In this document: positions 53,479 to 62,962 of the stretch, in pieces | Numbering within the stretch: the first letter of the stretch is position 1 | Layout: every line of letters begins with the position of its first letter | From: Chitinophaga jiangningensis | GTDB lineage: Bacteria > Bacteroidota > Bacteroidia > Chitinophagales > Chitinophagaceae | Assembly: GCF_900142605.1 (NCBI RefSeq) | Contig: NZ_FRBL01000002.1 | Coordinates: 186,001-250,000, forward strand | DNA: 64,000 bases | Direction: 5' to 3' | Notes under the pieces: model-generated | Seen by the model: the letters and a program-made list of their open reading frames with translations, nothing else | Database searches by the model: none | Told to the model about the DNA's origin: nothing | Translations under genes and position numbers: made by a program

Positions 53479-54318
53479 CTATTTATTTATATATCCAACA
53501 TTACTTAAGAATTCATCTGTTTTATTCTTAAACGCGGCTATCTGCGTGGCGTTTAACAGGGGTTGCTGGCCGATAGCGGTTGTCACCGTAGTTTTACTGA
53601 TCTCATCAATCAGGTCAGATAAAAAGCTCTTCAGCTTATTACCCAGCACCAATGGTTCTTCCCCATTATTGATGATAAACTTTTCTCCCTTAAAACTGTT
53701 TTGTCCCGGGTACTGCTCAAATACAACTGTTTTACTGTCGTCGCCTTCCTCTGCTGTTCTGTCCACGGTAGTACTCCGAAACATCCCTTGTTGTTTGAAC
53801 GAAACACCTTCAGATGCATTACAGCTTATATCGCCATTCACCGCCATCGCAAGCTGCCCCGGCTGCTGACCGGTTACCTGCCACAACATTGCTCCACCTA
53901 CTGTACCGCCATCGACGGACATGGAAAGATTTTTATTTTTCGGAGAACCTTCAATTACCACATGCGCATCTTCGAAGGAGCGGGACCATTTGATAGCCCA
54001 CTCATGTGCATCGCCCATTTGATCGGCTACCGGAAACCTGGCGATGATGATGGGCAGACTTTGCGATTCTTCCGTTACATATACAACCGGGGATCCAAGT
54101 TGGTCGATTGCAGCCGGAAATTCAAGGTGGTTCATTACTTCCGGCGAAACGGGCAGTCGGTTCATGAAGCTGCCGTCATCTCCCCAAACACTAATGGTAT
54201 AGTTCCGGTAACAATCACGGATATACGTTTCTCTGTCCACATCGGCCGGTATGGCCACATAGGCAATACCAACCGTATATTTCAGGTCCAATAATGGTGT
54301 TCTGCCAAGTGTATACAT
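53479..54318 (-). CDS. Spike/puncturing protein, gpV-like
   Basis: A 279-residue protein. The N-terminal 110 residues look like an OB-type beta-barrel (LKYTVGIAYVAIPAD, YTISVWGDDGSFMNRLPVSP), as in gpV/gp45 spikes. The middle is a repetitive beta-strand stretch (LSMSVDGGTVGGAMLWQVTG, LAMAVNGDISCNASEG) that fits a beta-helix needle. The C-terminal part has EPLVLGNKLKSFLSDLIDEISK, the closing helix of Mu gp45-type baseplate proteins. It would be the membrane-piercing tip under the hub. It lies nine bases after the hub gene. Confidence 0.75.
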   Translation of the reverse strand: MYTLGRTPLLDLKYTVGIAYVAIPADVDRETYIRDCYRNYTISVWGDDGSFMNRLPVSPEVMNHLEFPAAIDQLGSPVVYVTEESQSLPIIIARFPVADQMGDAHEWAIKWSRSFEDAHVVIEGSPKNKNLSMSVDGGTVGGAMLWQVTGQQPGQLAMAVNGDISCNASEGVSFKQQGMFRSTTVDRTAEEGDDSKTVVFEQYPGQNSFKGEKFIINNGEEPLVLGNKLKSFLSDLIDEISKTTVTTAIGQQPLLNATQIAAFKNKTDEFLSNVGYINK

Positions 54319-54327
54319 AGCAATGAA

Positions 54328-57300
54328 TTATTGTGATTTTTTAGGGCGTTTAGCGATTATTTCTACCTGCGGGTTATCATTTGGGCCAACCTGTACATGT
54401 GTATTGGTATACTGTTGATACAGCGGATTCATTTGCAGGCGTTTCATGAAATAATTGAACACCGGCTTATTTACCTTAAAGTATTTAAACACATCATCAT
54501 TTCCTGCCACGTACTTTGGTCCGGGATCGGATTGTGTTTTATTAAGTACTTCCTTTGGCGGATCTGGTTGTACATAGGATTCACTTTTGCCAGGTAGTGC
54601 CAGCAGGGAATCCTTTATCTGGAAGTGCACAGGATCATAATAGGGTGTACCACCGGACCTGCTCGGAAAATTACCATTGCCACGTCCGTCTGTCCATTGC
54701 ATCCCCATTCTGTCACCAATTTCAACTACCCTGGTTGCCTTCCACACATCTTTGGGCGTACTTTTGGAAATCACCTTGTTTGTCACTTTATGTTTCAGGG
54801 AGATATCCAGTGCGGCTCCTTTCTCATGCCTGCTGGTGCCGGGGCGGGCGTTCTTTTTATTCTGTTCCCAAAGTATGGTTTGCTCTGCCCTGGTTCTTGG
54901 ACCTGCATCAGGCAGGATGATTACCCAGTAGTCAGTCTGGCTGTTTATGGCCCGGATGAAATCACGTATAATGGGCCACTGTGCTTCTGAATAGCGTTCC
55001 AGCACACCTTTGGCGATGTCATTATTCGCGTCCAGTTCACTGCGGCGGTTCGCTTTGTTTACAGTCAGGTTTAGCTGTTCATCCTTCCTTACCGCAGTAG
55101 TGGCAGCTTTTGCGGGTGATGCCGGGGCAGTGGCAGGTGATGCAGGCGCCGATGCGGCAGCAGGTGTTGGAGTAACAGGCGACTGCTTATGCTGCTTTAG
55201 CTCCGCATACCTTGTTTCAGAAATCGTTTGAATGATATTAAAGTAGGAGGCATACACCACTTCCGTATCAGCTGATCCAGGCTGAGCTTCAATGTTGATG
55301 CCGTAAATCAGCTGTTCTACCATGCCGCGACTCACCTGTATAGAGGTTGTAGCTTCCACTGAAGTATCAGTAACCTGCAGATTATGCTGCACCGCTTCTA
55401 CAAAAAATATTTCACCGGTTGGCTGAAACCTGATGAAGTTGCCTGCTTTAATTCTCCTGTCGCGCAGTATTGAAATGGTTCCCTGCCTGGTAAACGGAAG
55501 GTAAGCTGTAGATTCTATCATATGCTTCAGGTCGAAAACCGTCTGCGCTTCTATCACGTTCAGATCTCCGGCAGTACGGCCGTTAAATGCCGTGCTGGGC
55601 AGGTAATTATGCGTAAGCTGCATTGCTCTGGAACCGAAACATTCCGCATATTCCGGAAAGTAAAGTGCCGGTAAAGCAGCCATGGCAAATGAGTTCCGTT
55701 GGCCAATCGGGTTAGCCTTAGGAATCAGCTGATACCATGAAACTGCTTCTGCATCAGCAAATTCCAGGGTTTCTGACAATACCTGGGAGGATTCAATGGT
55801 AATAACCACCGGCCTCTTTTTCTCCTTTTCTGCGCCAGTGGTATCTGTGCCGCTGTCTTTCTCTGTACGACTGGTACCATTTAAGGCGCTCAGTATAGAT
55901 TTGCGGTCGAACGGTGGTTTACGCAGCATGATATAAAACATATCACCATAGGTATCCATCTGAAACTCCACAAAAGGGTGCTGGCATACTTTGCGGAAAA
56001 AATTGATCAGGCTGCCGCTGGCGGTAGACAATGAGCTGTCTATTAACATACGGTTGCTGATGCTTTCATCTACTACCAGTTTCACAATCTGCCAGATACC
56101 TTTTGCCAGTTGCTCCTGCAGTTCCGGCTTGTGTGCAAGCTGGGTGCCTTCCATGTCGATATAGGCATCGATTTCAGGAATCCACTTATCCAGGAAAAAC
56201 GAGGATACAGCCGGATCATATTGGTTGGAGGTGCCATACAGTGCAGTAATAATATAACCAGCAAGCCAGTCCCTGCGAATGTCTTCATTGCCCCCTTCCT
56301 TCTTTACATAAGTATTTCTGTCCCAGCCAGTGGTGGCATTTCCCGATACCCGTCTTACTTTTTTCTCCCGGATATGCTTAAAGAAGCGTACTGTTTCAGC
56401 AAAAATTTCTTCCACCTTTTTTGTTTCATCCGCCTCATCCTTTAATGTAAGGGCTTTCTGACTGCGCAGGTTCGCAAAGATTTTTTTTGCTGCATTTTTA
56501 TGTGCGTCCAGCTTACTCCGCAGTTGTTCGTTGGAGGTAATATTTGCAGGCACAGGGTCATAGCGCTTGTTCAGCCGGGATTTATCACCCGTATCGTAGG
56601 CGCTGAAGAGGTCATCCGGTACAATCTTAATAGTGGATAATTGTTGGATGATAAACCGGATGATATTATCCAGCGACCTGTTATTGAAAGCTGCCAGCTG
56701 GTGTATTGCATTTTGATCCGACAACCTGTTTAATAATGGGTTGCTATTGGCGGCAGATCCGAAGGAGCCCATATTGCCTTTTGCAAATTCAAATGGGAAG
56801 AAGTAAGTGCCGTCATCGTAAATTAGTTTCGATAAATCGCGGCCACTCACCTCGATAGTCACATCATTAGCCCCTGCATTCACGCTGATGCTGGTTTTAT
56901 CCACCAGGCCAATCATATCGTAGATTCGATCGGGTAAACTATTTTTGCTGATAACATCGGCCAGCTGGTCTTTTTCCCGCTGTATCTTCTCCATCTCCAG
57001 TGTTTCCAGTCTGATAAATACCACATCATTGGGAGTGATGATATTGTTGAACAGGAATGAATTTCTGGCTAACGTTCTGCTGCCGTCTGCGCCAATAGCG
57101 CCATCAACTTTAAACAGATTACTGTTTGCAAAAAATTCTTTCCGTCCGATGCTGTTGACATTATCAAAGTCCTTTCTGTCTGCCGTACGGAGTATCCACG
57201 TATTATTCACCAGTTCACAACGGATAGGCGCCAGCGATAACTGGAAGTGACCACCGTTGGTTCGGGATACGTTTGTTACCAGTCGGGTGATATAGGGGGT

Positions 57301-57819
57301 GAGGTCAAATATTTTCCCGTTTATGTCTTCCGACTTAGGGTCTGACAGCGCTTTGGTCCAGATCCAGACCGTTGCATTCGGATAGCGTTGCATGGTTTTT
57401 CCCAGCCATGCGATATTGGGATCGCGCTGGAGGTCCACCGCCAGTTTATAGCCGGTATCTGCTTCGAGGCTGGCCAGCTTTTCAGCTTTAAACAGGGTGA
57501 TATCATTGCTTACTACTTCAATTCCTTCTGTCAGCAATGCACAGCGGTCCACTTTATCCACTTCGATTGCCAGTTTGGTATGGGGTACCAGCTTAATGTC
57601 TTCCGTTTTTGCCTGATCTGCCACCTTCCTGTCCGCTGCCAGTAATTGTGCTTCAATGAGTGCCTGCCTGTTGGTATAACCTTTCCTGATCTCCACTTTA
57701 CCGAATGCTTCTATATCATTGGCATAAGCGAATGCAGGGGATCCCATTTCATTAACAAAATCACGCACCGTTTTTATGGCAGGATTGGTATGTGTTACGA
57801 TATATACTTTGTTGTTCAT
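54328..57819 (-). CDS. Tail hub protein with C-terminal M15-type peptidoglycan peptidase domain
   Basis: A very large 1163-residue protein between the tape measure and the spike, the place of gp27/gpD hubs. Residues about 1-850 contain beta-rich hub-like modules, with helical inserts, ending with the QGTISILRDRRIKAGNFIRFQPTGEIFFVEAV barrel. An Ala/Pro linker (about 895-930) leads to a D-Ala-D-Ala carboxypeptidase (M15/VanY-like) domain: His998 and Asp1005 in SRHEKGAALD and His1065 in DPVHF are the zinc ligands. After it comes a tail of about 90 residues. The enzyme would open peptidoglycan during injection. No separate endolysin is seen. Confidence 0.85.
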   Translation of the reverse strand: MNNKVYIVTHTNPAIKTVRDFVNEMGSPAFAYANDIEAFGKVEIRKGYTNRQALIEAQLLAADRKVADQAKTEDIKLVPHTKLAIEVDKVDRCALLTEGIEVVSNDITLFKAEKLASLEADTGYKLAVDLQRDPNIAWLGKTMQRYPNATVWIWTKALSDPKSEDINGKIFDLTPYITRLVTNVSRTNGGHFQLSLAPIRCELVNNTWILRTADRKDFDNVNSIGRKEFFANSNLFKVDGAIGADGSRTLARNSFLFNNIITPNDVVFIRLETLEMEKIQREKDQLADVISKNSLPDRIYDMIGLVDKTSISVNAGANDVTIEVSGRDLSKLIYDDGTYFFPFEFAKGNMGSFGSAANSNPLLNRLSDQNAIHQLAAFNNRSLDNIIRFIIQQLSTIKIVPDDLFSAYDTGDKSRLNKRYDPVPANITSNEQLRSKLDAHKNAAKKIFANLRSQKALTLKDEADETKKVEEIFAETVRFFKHIREKKVRRVSGNATTGWDRNTYVKKEGGNEDIRRDWLAGYIITALYGTSNQYDPAVSSFFLDKWIPEIDAYIDMEGTQLAHKPELQEQLAKGIWQIVKLVVDESISNRMLIDSSLSTASGSLINFFRKVCQHPFVEFQMDTYGDMFYIMLRKPPFDRKSILSALNGTSRTEKDSGTDTTGAEKEKKRPVVITIESSQVLSETLEFADAEAVSWYQLIPKANPIGQRNSFAMAALPALYFPEYAECFGSRAMQLTHNYLPSTAFNGRTAGDLNVIEAQTVFDLKHMIESTAYLPFTRQGTISILRDRRIKAGNFIRFQPTGEIFFVEAVQHNLQVTDTSVEATTSIQVSRGMVEQLIYGINIEAQPGSADTEVVYASYFNIIQTISETRYAELKQHKQSPVTPTPAAASAPASPATAPASPAKAATTAVRKDEQLNLTVNKANRRSELDANNDIAKGVLERYSEAQWPIIRDFIRAINSQTDYWVIILPDAGPRTRAEQTILWEQNKKNARPGTSRHEKGAALDISLKHKVTNKVISKSTPKDVWKATRVVEIGDRMGMQWTDGRGNGNFPSRSGGTPYYDPVHFQIKDSLLALPGKSESYVQPDPPKEVLNKTQSDPGPKYVAGNDDVFKYFKVNKPVFNYFMKRLQMNPLYQQYTNTHVQVGPNDNPQVEIIAKRPKKSQ

Positions 57820-57828
57820 GGCAATGAT

Positions 57829-59934
57829 TTAGAAAGAGAGGTGCGGTATCGCGACAATCGGATTGGCGGCGGCTTGTAACTGGGCCTTATAGGCATTCGC
57901 AGTCATGGTTTTATCCCTGGCCATCGGTGGCGCTGCCAGGAACAGCTGAGATCCCGCTTTACCCGGTTCGAGTGTTCCGTTTTGCATGGTGATGGTGGCT
58001 CCTCCCAGGAATCTGACAAACGTTTCTGCCATTTTATCGCCAACGATGGTGGCCATTTCCGCCATACCTTTTACATCTTCGTCTTTTTCCTTAGCAGTCT
58101 CCCTGTCCATTTGCGTGGTATTCATTGCTGCCAGCGGTCCAAAAGGCACTTTCAGCTTCAGCTGCTCCAGGTATCCCTGGTCAGTTACGCCATTCAGCTT
58201 ATCACTCTTATCGTACAGTTCTCTGGCTGCGGTATAGCTTAATCCGGGGAAATAATCTTTCAGAAATTGACGACCATCATCATCGTTGCCGATGGTATGT
58301 GCTGTTTTAACGATAGACTGCATGTATTGCATTCCCTTTTTACTGGAAAGCCCTTGTTCCTGCATTTCCATAAGGTCAAACATGGAAGCGTTGGGATCCA
58401 GCTTTCTCAGTGCCATAAAGGAGAAGGCCTTCATGGATTCAGAGCCGGGGTGCTGCAAACCATCCTGTACGGCCATAACGTTATTCATGCCACGGGGGTC
58501 GGTCATACTAAACATACCGCCTATTCCATGGAACTTACCCATAATATCGGCTGTGGTACCGGTTCCTACATACGTCTGATTTTTTAGGAACTCATAGTGC
58601 AGGGTAGAAAATTTGGCGATTAAGTCGGCCAGCCCTGAATAGTCACCCCGTTTAAGAATACCTGACTTTTCACCTTTGAGGATCAGGCCGGATACAAGAT
58701 CTTTCAGTGAGTCGTTGCCATCTTTGTTGGTTCCCTGTAATTCGATGAGGCCCATCAGGTCATTTTGCCCAACGTTGAAAGCCTTGCTGACGGTCACCAC
58801 ATCTTCGGTATTACGGGCGGCATTTTCCATTCCACCTTTGGTGGCTACCTGCTCCATGATTTGGGCTGACTGAAATGCATCTACACCATATTGACTCAGG
58901 CGTGGTACGACTACTGGCTTTTCGTGCCCGGTAAAGCCATTGAGTTTATTTACCAGTGCCTGAAAATCTTGTTTGGCAATAGCTTCTTTCTGATCTTGCT
59001 CACCTTTGGCGGCACCAATAGAAGTCCCGATGGAATAACCCATCTGTGCACCGATAATAGGCATTCCAACAAAATATCCTGCGGCAGCACCTACTGCCCC
59101 TAATCCGATACCCCATGCAGTTTCAGAATTTTGTTTGATACGTTGAAAGCTGTTTTCTGCATTGTGATAATCGGAGTATTGCTTGGCGCCATATGAAACG
59201 AGCCCCGTATAGGTCTCCGGGTTAAATGCTACCTGTCTGAATGCATTTGCAATTGGAGCGGTGGGGTAGCGTCTTCGCCAGCGATAATAGGTCCGGAAAT
59301 GTTCCAGGTTTTCAGGGTTATAGCCATCGCCTCCCCCGCCTTCACCGCCACCTTCGCCGCCCCCTTCAGAAAGCTGATCACCGAGTTTGCTTACTTCTTC
59401 CCTGACTGCGTCAATTGCAGCAACGATGGAGGAGGCCTCATTACTGAAGGTGCTGGTCTGTAACTGAATGGCATTGGAAACCGACTCCGTATTTTCCTGA
59501 ATTGTTTTCAGCAGTTGATCCAACTCGTCCTGACTGTTATTATCCTTTGCCTGCAGGCCGAAGTTTTGGCGGGTGGTGGTGTAACTCCAATCCAACTGCC
59601 CTACGCCCGATAGGCTTGCAGCTCCTGCTGTACCACGTCTTAATGATTGTTGTCCGCGGATGCGTTGCAACTCCATCTCACTCTGCAGTTGTTCACGGTA
59701 AAAATCCCTGCGTCTCCGTGCCATAGCTATTTCCAGGTTACTGAGCTTCGTCAGTGCATCTACCTGGTCATTTATCATTTTCAGTTGATCCTTCGCCAGT
59801 TTATTTTGTGCTTTTGCGTCTTCCTGTAGTTTCCTGTTGGTTTCCGTTGCCTGTTTTTGCAACTTAGTCAGATAGGCTGTCAGGTCTAATCCACCATTAC
59901 TAATCGTAACTTGAATACTGTTTTCTCCAGCCAT
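57829..59934 (-). CDS. Tape measure protein
   Basis: A 701-residue protein after the two chaperone-position genes. The N-terminus is a long coiled coil (residues about 25-90, KAQNKLAKDQLKMINDQVDAL); a Gly/Glu linker (GGGEGGGEGGGG) follows, and residues about 270-305 form a Gly-rich hydrophobic segment (GIGLGAVGAAAGYFVGMPII) of the kind that inserts in membranes or folds inside the tube. With the usual 0.15 nm per residue, the predicted tail is about 100 nm long (inference). It sets tail length and probably exits through the spike on firing. Confidence 0.85.
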   Translation of the reverse strand: MAGENSIQVTISNGGLDLTAYLTKLQKQATETNRKLQEDAKAQNKLAKDQLKMINDQVDALTKLSNLEIAMARRRRDFYREQLQSEMELQRIRGQQSLRRGTAGAASLSGVGQLDWSYTTTRQNFGLQAKDNNSQDELDQLLKTIQENTESVSNAIQLQTSTFSNEASSIVAAIDAVREEVSKLGDQLSEGGGEGGGEGGGGDGYNPENLEHFRTYYRWRRRYPTAPIANAFRQVAFNPETYTGLVSYGAKQYSDYHNAENSFQRIKQNSETAWGIGLGAVGAAAGYFVGMPIIGAQMGYSIGTSIGAAKGEQDQKEAIAKQDFQALVNKLNGFTGHEKPVVVPRLSQYGVDAFQSAQIMEQVATKGGMENAARNTEDVVTVSKAFNVGQNDLMGLIELQGTNKDGNDSLKDLVSGLILKGEKSGILKRGDYSGLADLIAKFSTLHYEFLKNQTYVGTGTTADIMGKFHGIGGMFSMTDPRGMNNVMAVQDGLQHPGSESMKAFSFMALRKLDPNASMFDLMEMQEQGLSSKKGMQYMQSIVKTAHTIGNDDDGRQFLKDYFPGLSYTAARELYDKSDKLNGVTDQGYLEQLKLKVPFGPLAAMNTTQMDRETAKEKDEDVKGMAEMATIVGDKMAETFVRFLGGATITMQNGTLEPGKAGSQLFLAAPPMARDKTMTANAYKAQLQAAANPIVAIPHLSF

Positions 59935-59938
59935 AAGA

Positions 59939-60259
59939 TTAATATTGAATAGTGTTTAAATCGATATTGGACAGATCACCGAATAATTTATCCTCTTGTT
60001 CAGGATCTTTGCGTTCTCTGATCCAATTACCTTTTTTCAATTCTTTTTCATTCTCTTCCTGGTGTAAATAGAAAGCTCGCGACTCTTCGAACACCTGATC
60101 TTCCAGGAACTCGACCAGGATATTGATCTGGCACAGCTCACGATGAGCGGCTGTGCCAAATCCTACCTGGTATTTTTTCCTGTACCATTTGTCCAATGGG
60201 AAACGATTATTCCATTTTACAGCATATAATTTCAAGTTATCCAATGCCGGATGTTTCAT
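59939..60259 (-). CDS. Tail assembly chaperone candidate 2
   Basis: A 106-residue charged, helical protein (FEESRAFYLHQEENEKELKKGN). Its ATG overlaps the stop of the upstream 127-aa gene as TAATG, and it ends four bases before the tape measure gene. Position between tube and tape measure matches the gpG/gpGT chaperones of lambda and E/E' of P2. No clear homology to either can be shown from sequence alone. Confidence 0.6.
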   Translation of the reverse strand: MKHPALDNLKLYAVKWNNRFPLDKWYRKKYQVGFGTAAHRELCQINILVEFLEDQVFEESRAFYLHQEENEKELKKGNWIRERKDPEQEDKLFGDLSNIDLNTIQY

Positions 60260-60642
60260 TATGGTTGCTTGTCATTGGGAACAGCGAGCAGCTTGTCCCA
60301 TTCTTCAAACCAGGGTACTACTGTGCTGATATAAGCCTGGAGTACCATTTCCATTTTGTCGCGATCCAGGGCAAAGAGCGACTTTACAGTCAGGTCTTCT
60401 CTGAGTTGCGGCAGCAGCACATTGAGTGTGGCTACTGCATCTATCGTCACTGCGCTGCGCAGGAAGCCTGCATCATAGCTGTATTTCAGCTTTTCATAAT
60501 TGCCTCCGGAGAACTGTGCCTTTAAAACGTCAATATCAATTAATTGACCGGTGTTGGGATAGTTAATGGTATAATCGTTATTACCTATACGGACAGATAC
60601 GGATCTGAGCGGCATTTTCTTTTCGTTTGTACCTTCGTTCAT
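60259..60642 (-). CDS. Tail assembly chaperone candidate 1
   Basis: A 127-residue protein with an acidic, mixed alpha/beta N-terminus (SVRIGNNDYTINYPNTGQLIDID) and helices to the end (LPQLREDLTVKSLFALDRDKMEMVLQ). It lies after the tube gene with a 49-base gap. Its stop overlaps the next start by one base (TAATG), and the next gene lies in the -1 frame, the arrangement used by phages to make chaperone fusions, but no slippery heptamer is visible. Confidence 0.6.
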   Translation of the reverse strand: MNEGTNEKKMPLRSVSVRIGNNDYTINYPNTGQLIDIDVLKAQFSGGNYEKLKYSYDAGFLRSAVTIDAVATLNVLLPQLREDLTVKSLFALDRDKMEMVLQAYISTVVPWFEEWDKLLAVPNDKQP

Positions 60643-60691
60643 TATGAAAAAGCGGTTAAATTGTTTACAATTTTGTTAGGGGTGGATTACC

Positions 60692-61192
60692 TTATTGGAT
60701 ATAGGTAATCGGGGTGAGGTATTTGAAGGATTGATTGTGGCCAGCAATAGCGGCTTCGCTGATATTAAAGCTGTCAGATTCAATCAGACAGTTTTTAACG
60801 CTGGCATAGGGCTGTAGTTTAGGTTTAATAACACCTTGTGCATCAATTACGTCCGATACCTTTTTGAAGATATCCAGTTGCACACCTTCAGTATCCAGGA
60901 TCAGCTGATCTTCAAAGGAGGTACCATCGTTGAGCACCTGGGAACCGATACTCGGGAATGCCCTTCTGATCGCATTTTTGATCCCGGTTTTGTCAAAACG
61001 TACTTCCATAAACTCACAGGTCAGGGTACCTTCCCATTCAGTAACTGCCTGTTCAGAAGCCATGATAGTGCCGATACCTCTTACGGGTACTCTGCGGATA
61101 TTTTCGGTAGCGGTTACGTTACGCATTAAACCGATTACTTCTCCGTCACACTTAATTAAAGCTATAGCTCCAGTAAAAACCTTTTCTGCCAT
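60692..61192 (-). CDS. Tail tube protein
   Basis: A 166-residue protein directly after the sheath gene, the expected place of the inner tube (P2 FII, Mu gpM). Its beta-rich sequence (VFTGAIALIKCDGEVIGLMRNVTATENIRR, ITEWEGTL-type strands and TGIKNAIRRAFPS) fits a tube protomer with a beta-sandwich and one helix. About six copies per ring would stack inside the sheath. Identity rests on position, size and strand pattern. Confidence 0.75.
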   Translation of the reverse strand: MAEKVFTGAIALIKCDGEVIGLMRNVTATENIRRVPVRGIGTIMASEQAVTEWEGTLTCEFMEVRFDKTGIKNAIRRAFPSIGSQVLNDGTSFEDQLILDTEGVQLDIFKKVSDVIDAQGVIKPKLQPYASVKNCLIESDSFNISEAAIAGHNQSFKYLTPITYIQ

Positions 61193-61245
61193 TTAAAAAA
61201 AATATAAAAACAAGAAGCGATCTTCAATCTTTTCAGGAGGAAGTA

Positions 61246-62883
61246 TTAGGCTTCCAGGATCACACCGGTGATTACTATTTTATTCACTTCAAAGTTTGGA
61301 ACAAACTCATACTGCACATAATAGTTATCGCCGGATACGGTTGCACTTACATTACCGAAGCGGATGATGAGGTTATCTGTGAGTGCGTTGGCGGTTCTGC
61401 TCTGCAGGAACCCTTCCAGCCATGCTTTCAGATCAGCTTCGGTTACGGTATTGCGGTTAGGACCTGCATTATCTTTACCGAAGAATTTACGCTTGGCGTT
61501 TACAACGATTTCTTTGTTGAGCTGGGCAGTAATACGTTTTACTGCGATGCTTGGAGAGGTACCATCTTCATTTACGAGATACTCGTTTTGCTGGAGGGTA
61601 TTAATGCCCTGCAGAATTACAAAGTCATCCAGTTCGTAATCGTAGTGGGTAACCAGCAGGCCGTTGTTATTGGCCAGTTCCAGCTCTGCGTTGTCCAGTT
61701 TATGCACTTCCCCGTTGATACCGATACGTTTGAAGGTAGCTGGTGTTTGTGGGGCCAGGCCGGCGATACGTCCCAGTACGGCCGCAGCTTTATACAGCTG
61801 GCTTACCAGTTTGAAACCTGACTGGGTAGTGAGTTTAGCGGCGCCGTGAACAAGAATCACTTTGTCGCTATTGTAATAATGCGCGGCGGCGATGCTGGAG
61901 TCCTCGCCGGTGTTGAATCCTGCTTTGTCGGCCTGCGCGGCGGCAACCATAAAGCGTTCGTATTTGGATTCGCCGCCGGTGATGAAGTCGAGCAGTTTCT
62001 GGTTGTTGGCATGTTTCACTTCTGCTGCATAGCGGGTGCTGAAGAAGAAGGTAAAGTCCTGTGTATTCAGTGCGCTGAGCGCGGCATCAAAGGCTGCCGG
62101 AGTATAGGTTTCCGTTGCGCCGGTGGCCAGCACATAATCAGGGTAGGTTACCAGGTCGGCCGCCACAATGGCACCGGTGGTAGTTACAGCTGAATTTTTC
62201 AGGCGGAATCCTGTTTTAAATGCGGTGCTGGCATTCATCCATGCAACCAGTTCTGTGATGGTGGCTACTTCCGGAGAGGATACCAACTGTGCAGCCCTGG
62301 TGTCAGCGGCAGCGATGCCATCATATGGCGCGTTGTTCAGCGGATCAGTACCTTTGAATGCACCATGGTAAAGGGACAATACAAATTTTGTTTTGTCAGC
62401 AACACCAGCGCTGAGTTTAGCGGCATAACCACGTGCCAGTTTACCGGTTGCGAGCACACCATTGGCATTGAGGCCTTCGTCCTGTGTTTCAATATCCAGG
62501 CTGCCGTTGGCGAGGTCCAGGCTGATGGTTGCAGGCGAAGTTTCCCGTGCATGGATGAGAAATACTTTACTTACACCATTGATAGGCTCAGCGGATGATC
62601 TGGCAGGTTTGAACAGCGGTAAAGCCAGGTTCCACAGCTCACCACCTTTCACGAAATCACGCATCGCCTGCAGGGAAGAAAATTCGTAAATACTGTCGCC
62701 CCCCTGCTTTGCAGTGCCCAGCACGCCTGTACCTGCGCCGAAACCAGCACCAATACCATCATCAATAATTACAATGTTACCATAAGACAAATTGGTTGGC
62801 GGGTTAACAATGCCTGATTTGGTAATTGCATACACGCCTGGTAACGACGTCAGCTTTCCGTTAATGTTTACTTTTGTTGCCAT
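61246..62883 (-). CDS. Contractile tail sheath protein
   Basis: The 545-residue length and design match contractile sheath subunits. The N-terminus has the sheath start (VNINGKLTSLPGVYAITKSGI), then beta strands YGNIVIIDDG. A central insertion domain follows, and the C-terminal domain contains the conserved-looking core NTLQQNEYLVNEDGTSPSIAVKRITAQLNKEIV and the final strands YYVQYEFVPNFEVNKIVITG that interlock neighbouring subunits. Upon triggering the sheath contracts and drives the tube through the target envelope. It is the first strongly recognised gene of the operon. Confidence 0.9.
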   Translation of the reverse strand: MATKVNINGKLTSLPGVYAITKSGIVNPPTNLSYGNIVIIDDGIGAGFGAGTGVLGTAKQGGDSIYEFSSLQAMRDFVKGGELWNLALPLFKPARSSAEPINGVSKVFLIHARETSPATISLDLANGSLDIETQDEGLNANGVLATGKLARGYAAKLSAGVADKTKFVLSLYHGAFKGTDPLNNAPYDGIAAADTRAAQLVSSPEVATITELVAWMNASTAFKTGFRLKNSAVTTTGAIVAADLVTYPDYVLATGATETYTPAAFDAALSALNTQDFTFFFSTRYAAEVKHANNQKLLDFITGGESKYERFMVAAAQADKAGFNTGEDSSIAAAHYYNSDKVILVHGAAKLTTQSGFKLVSQLYKAAAVLGRIAGLAPQTPATFKRIGINGEVHKLDNAELELANNNGLLVTHYDYELDDFVILQGINTLQQNEYLVNEDGTSPSIAVKRITAQLNKEIVVNAKRKFFGKDNAGPNRNTVTEADLKAWLEGFLQSRTANALTDNLIIRFGNVSATVSGDNYYVQYEFVPNFEVNKIVITGVILEA

Positions 62884-62962
62884 TAAAAATACTAATCAAT
62901 AATGAGGGCAATCTTTACTCAAGATTTAGTGAAGCGATCTTTTATGTAGAAATAATCCTGCC

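Noticed and set aside
60255..60300. Programmed -1 frameshift between the chaperone-position genes
   Set aside because: Frame relation fits, but I could not find a slippery heptamer. Stop-start overlap explains expression more simply.
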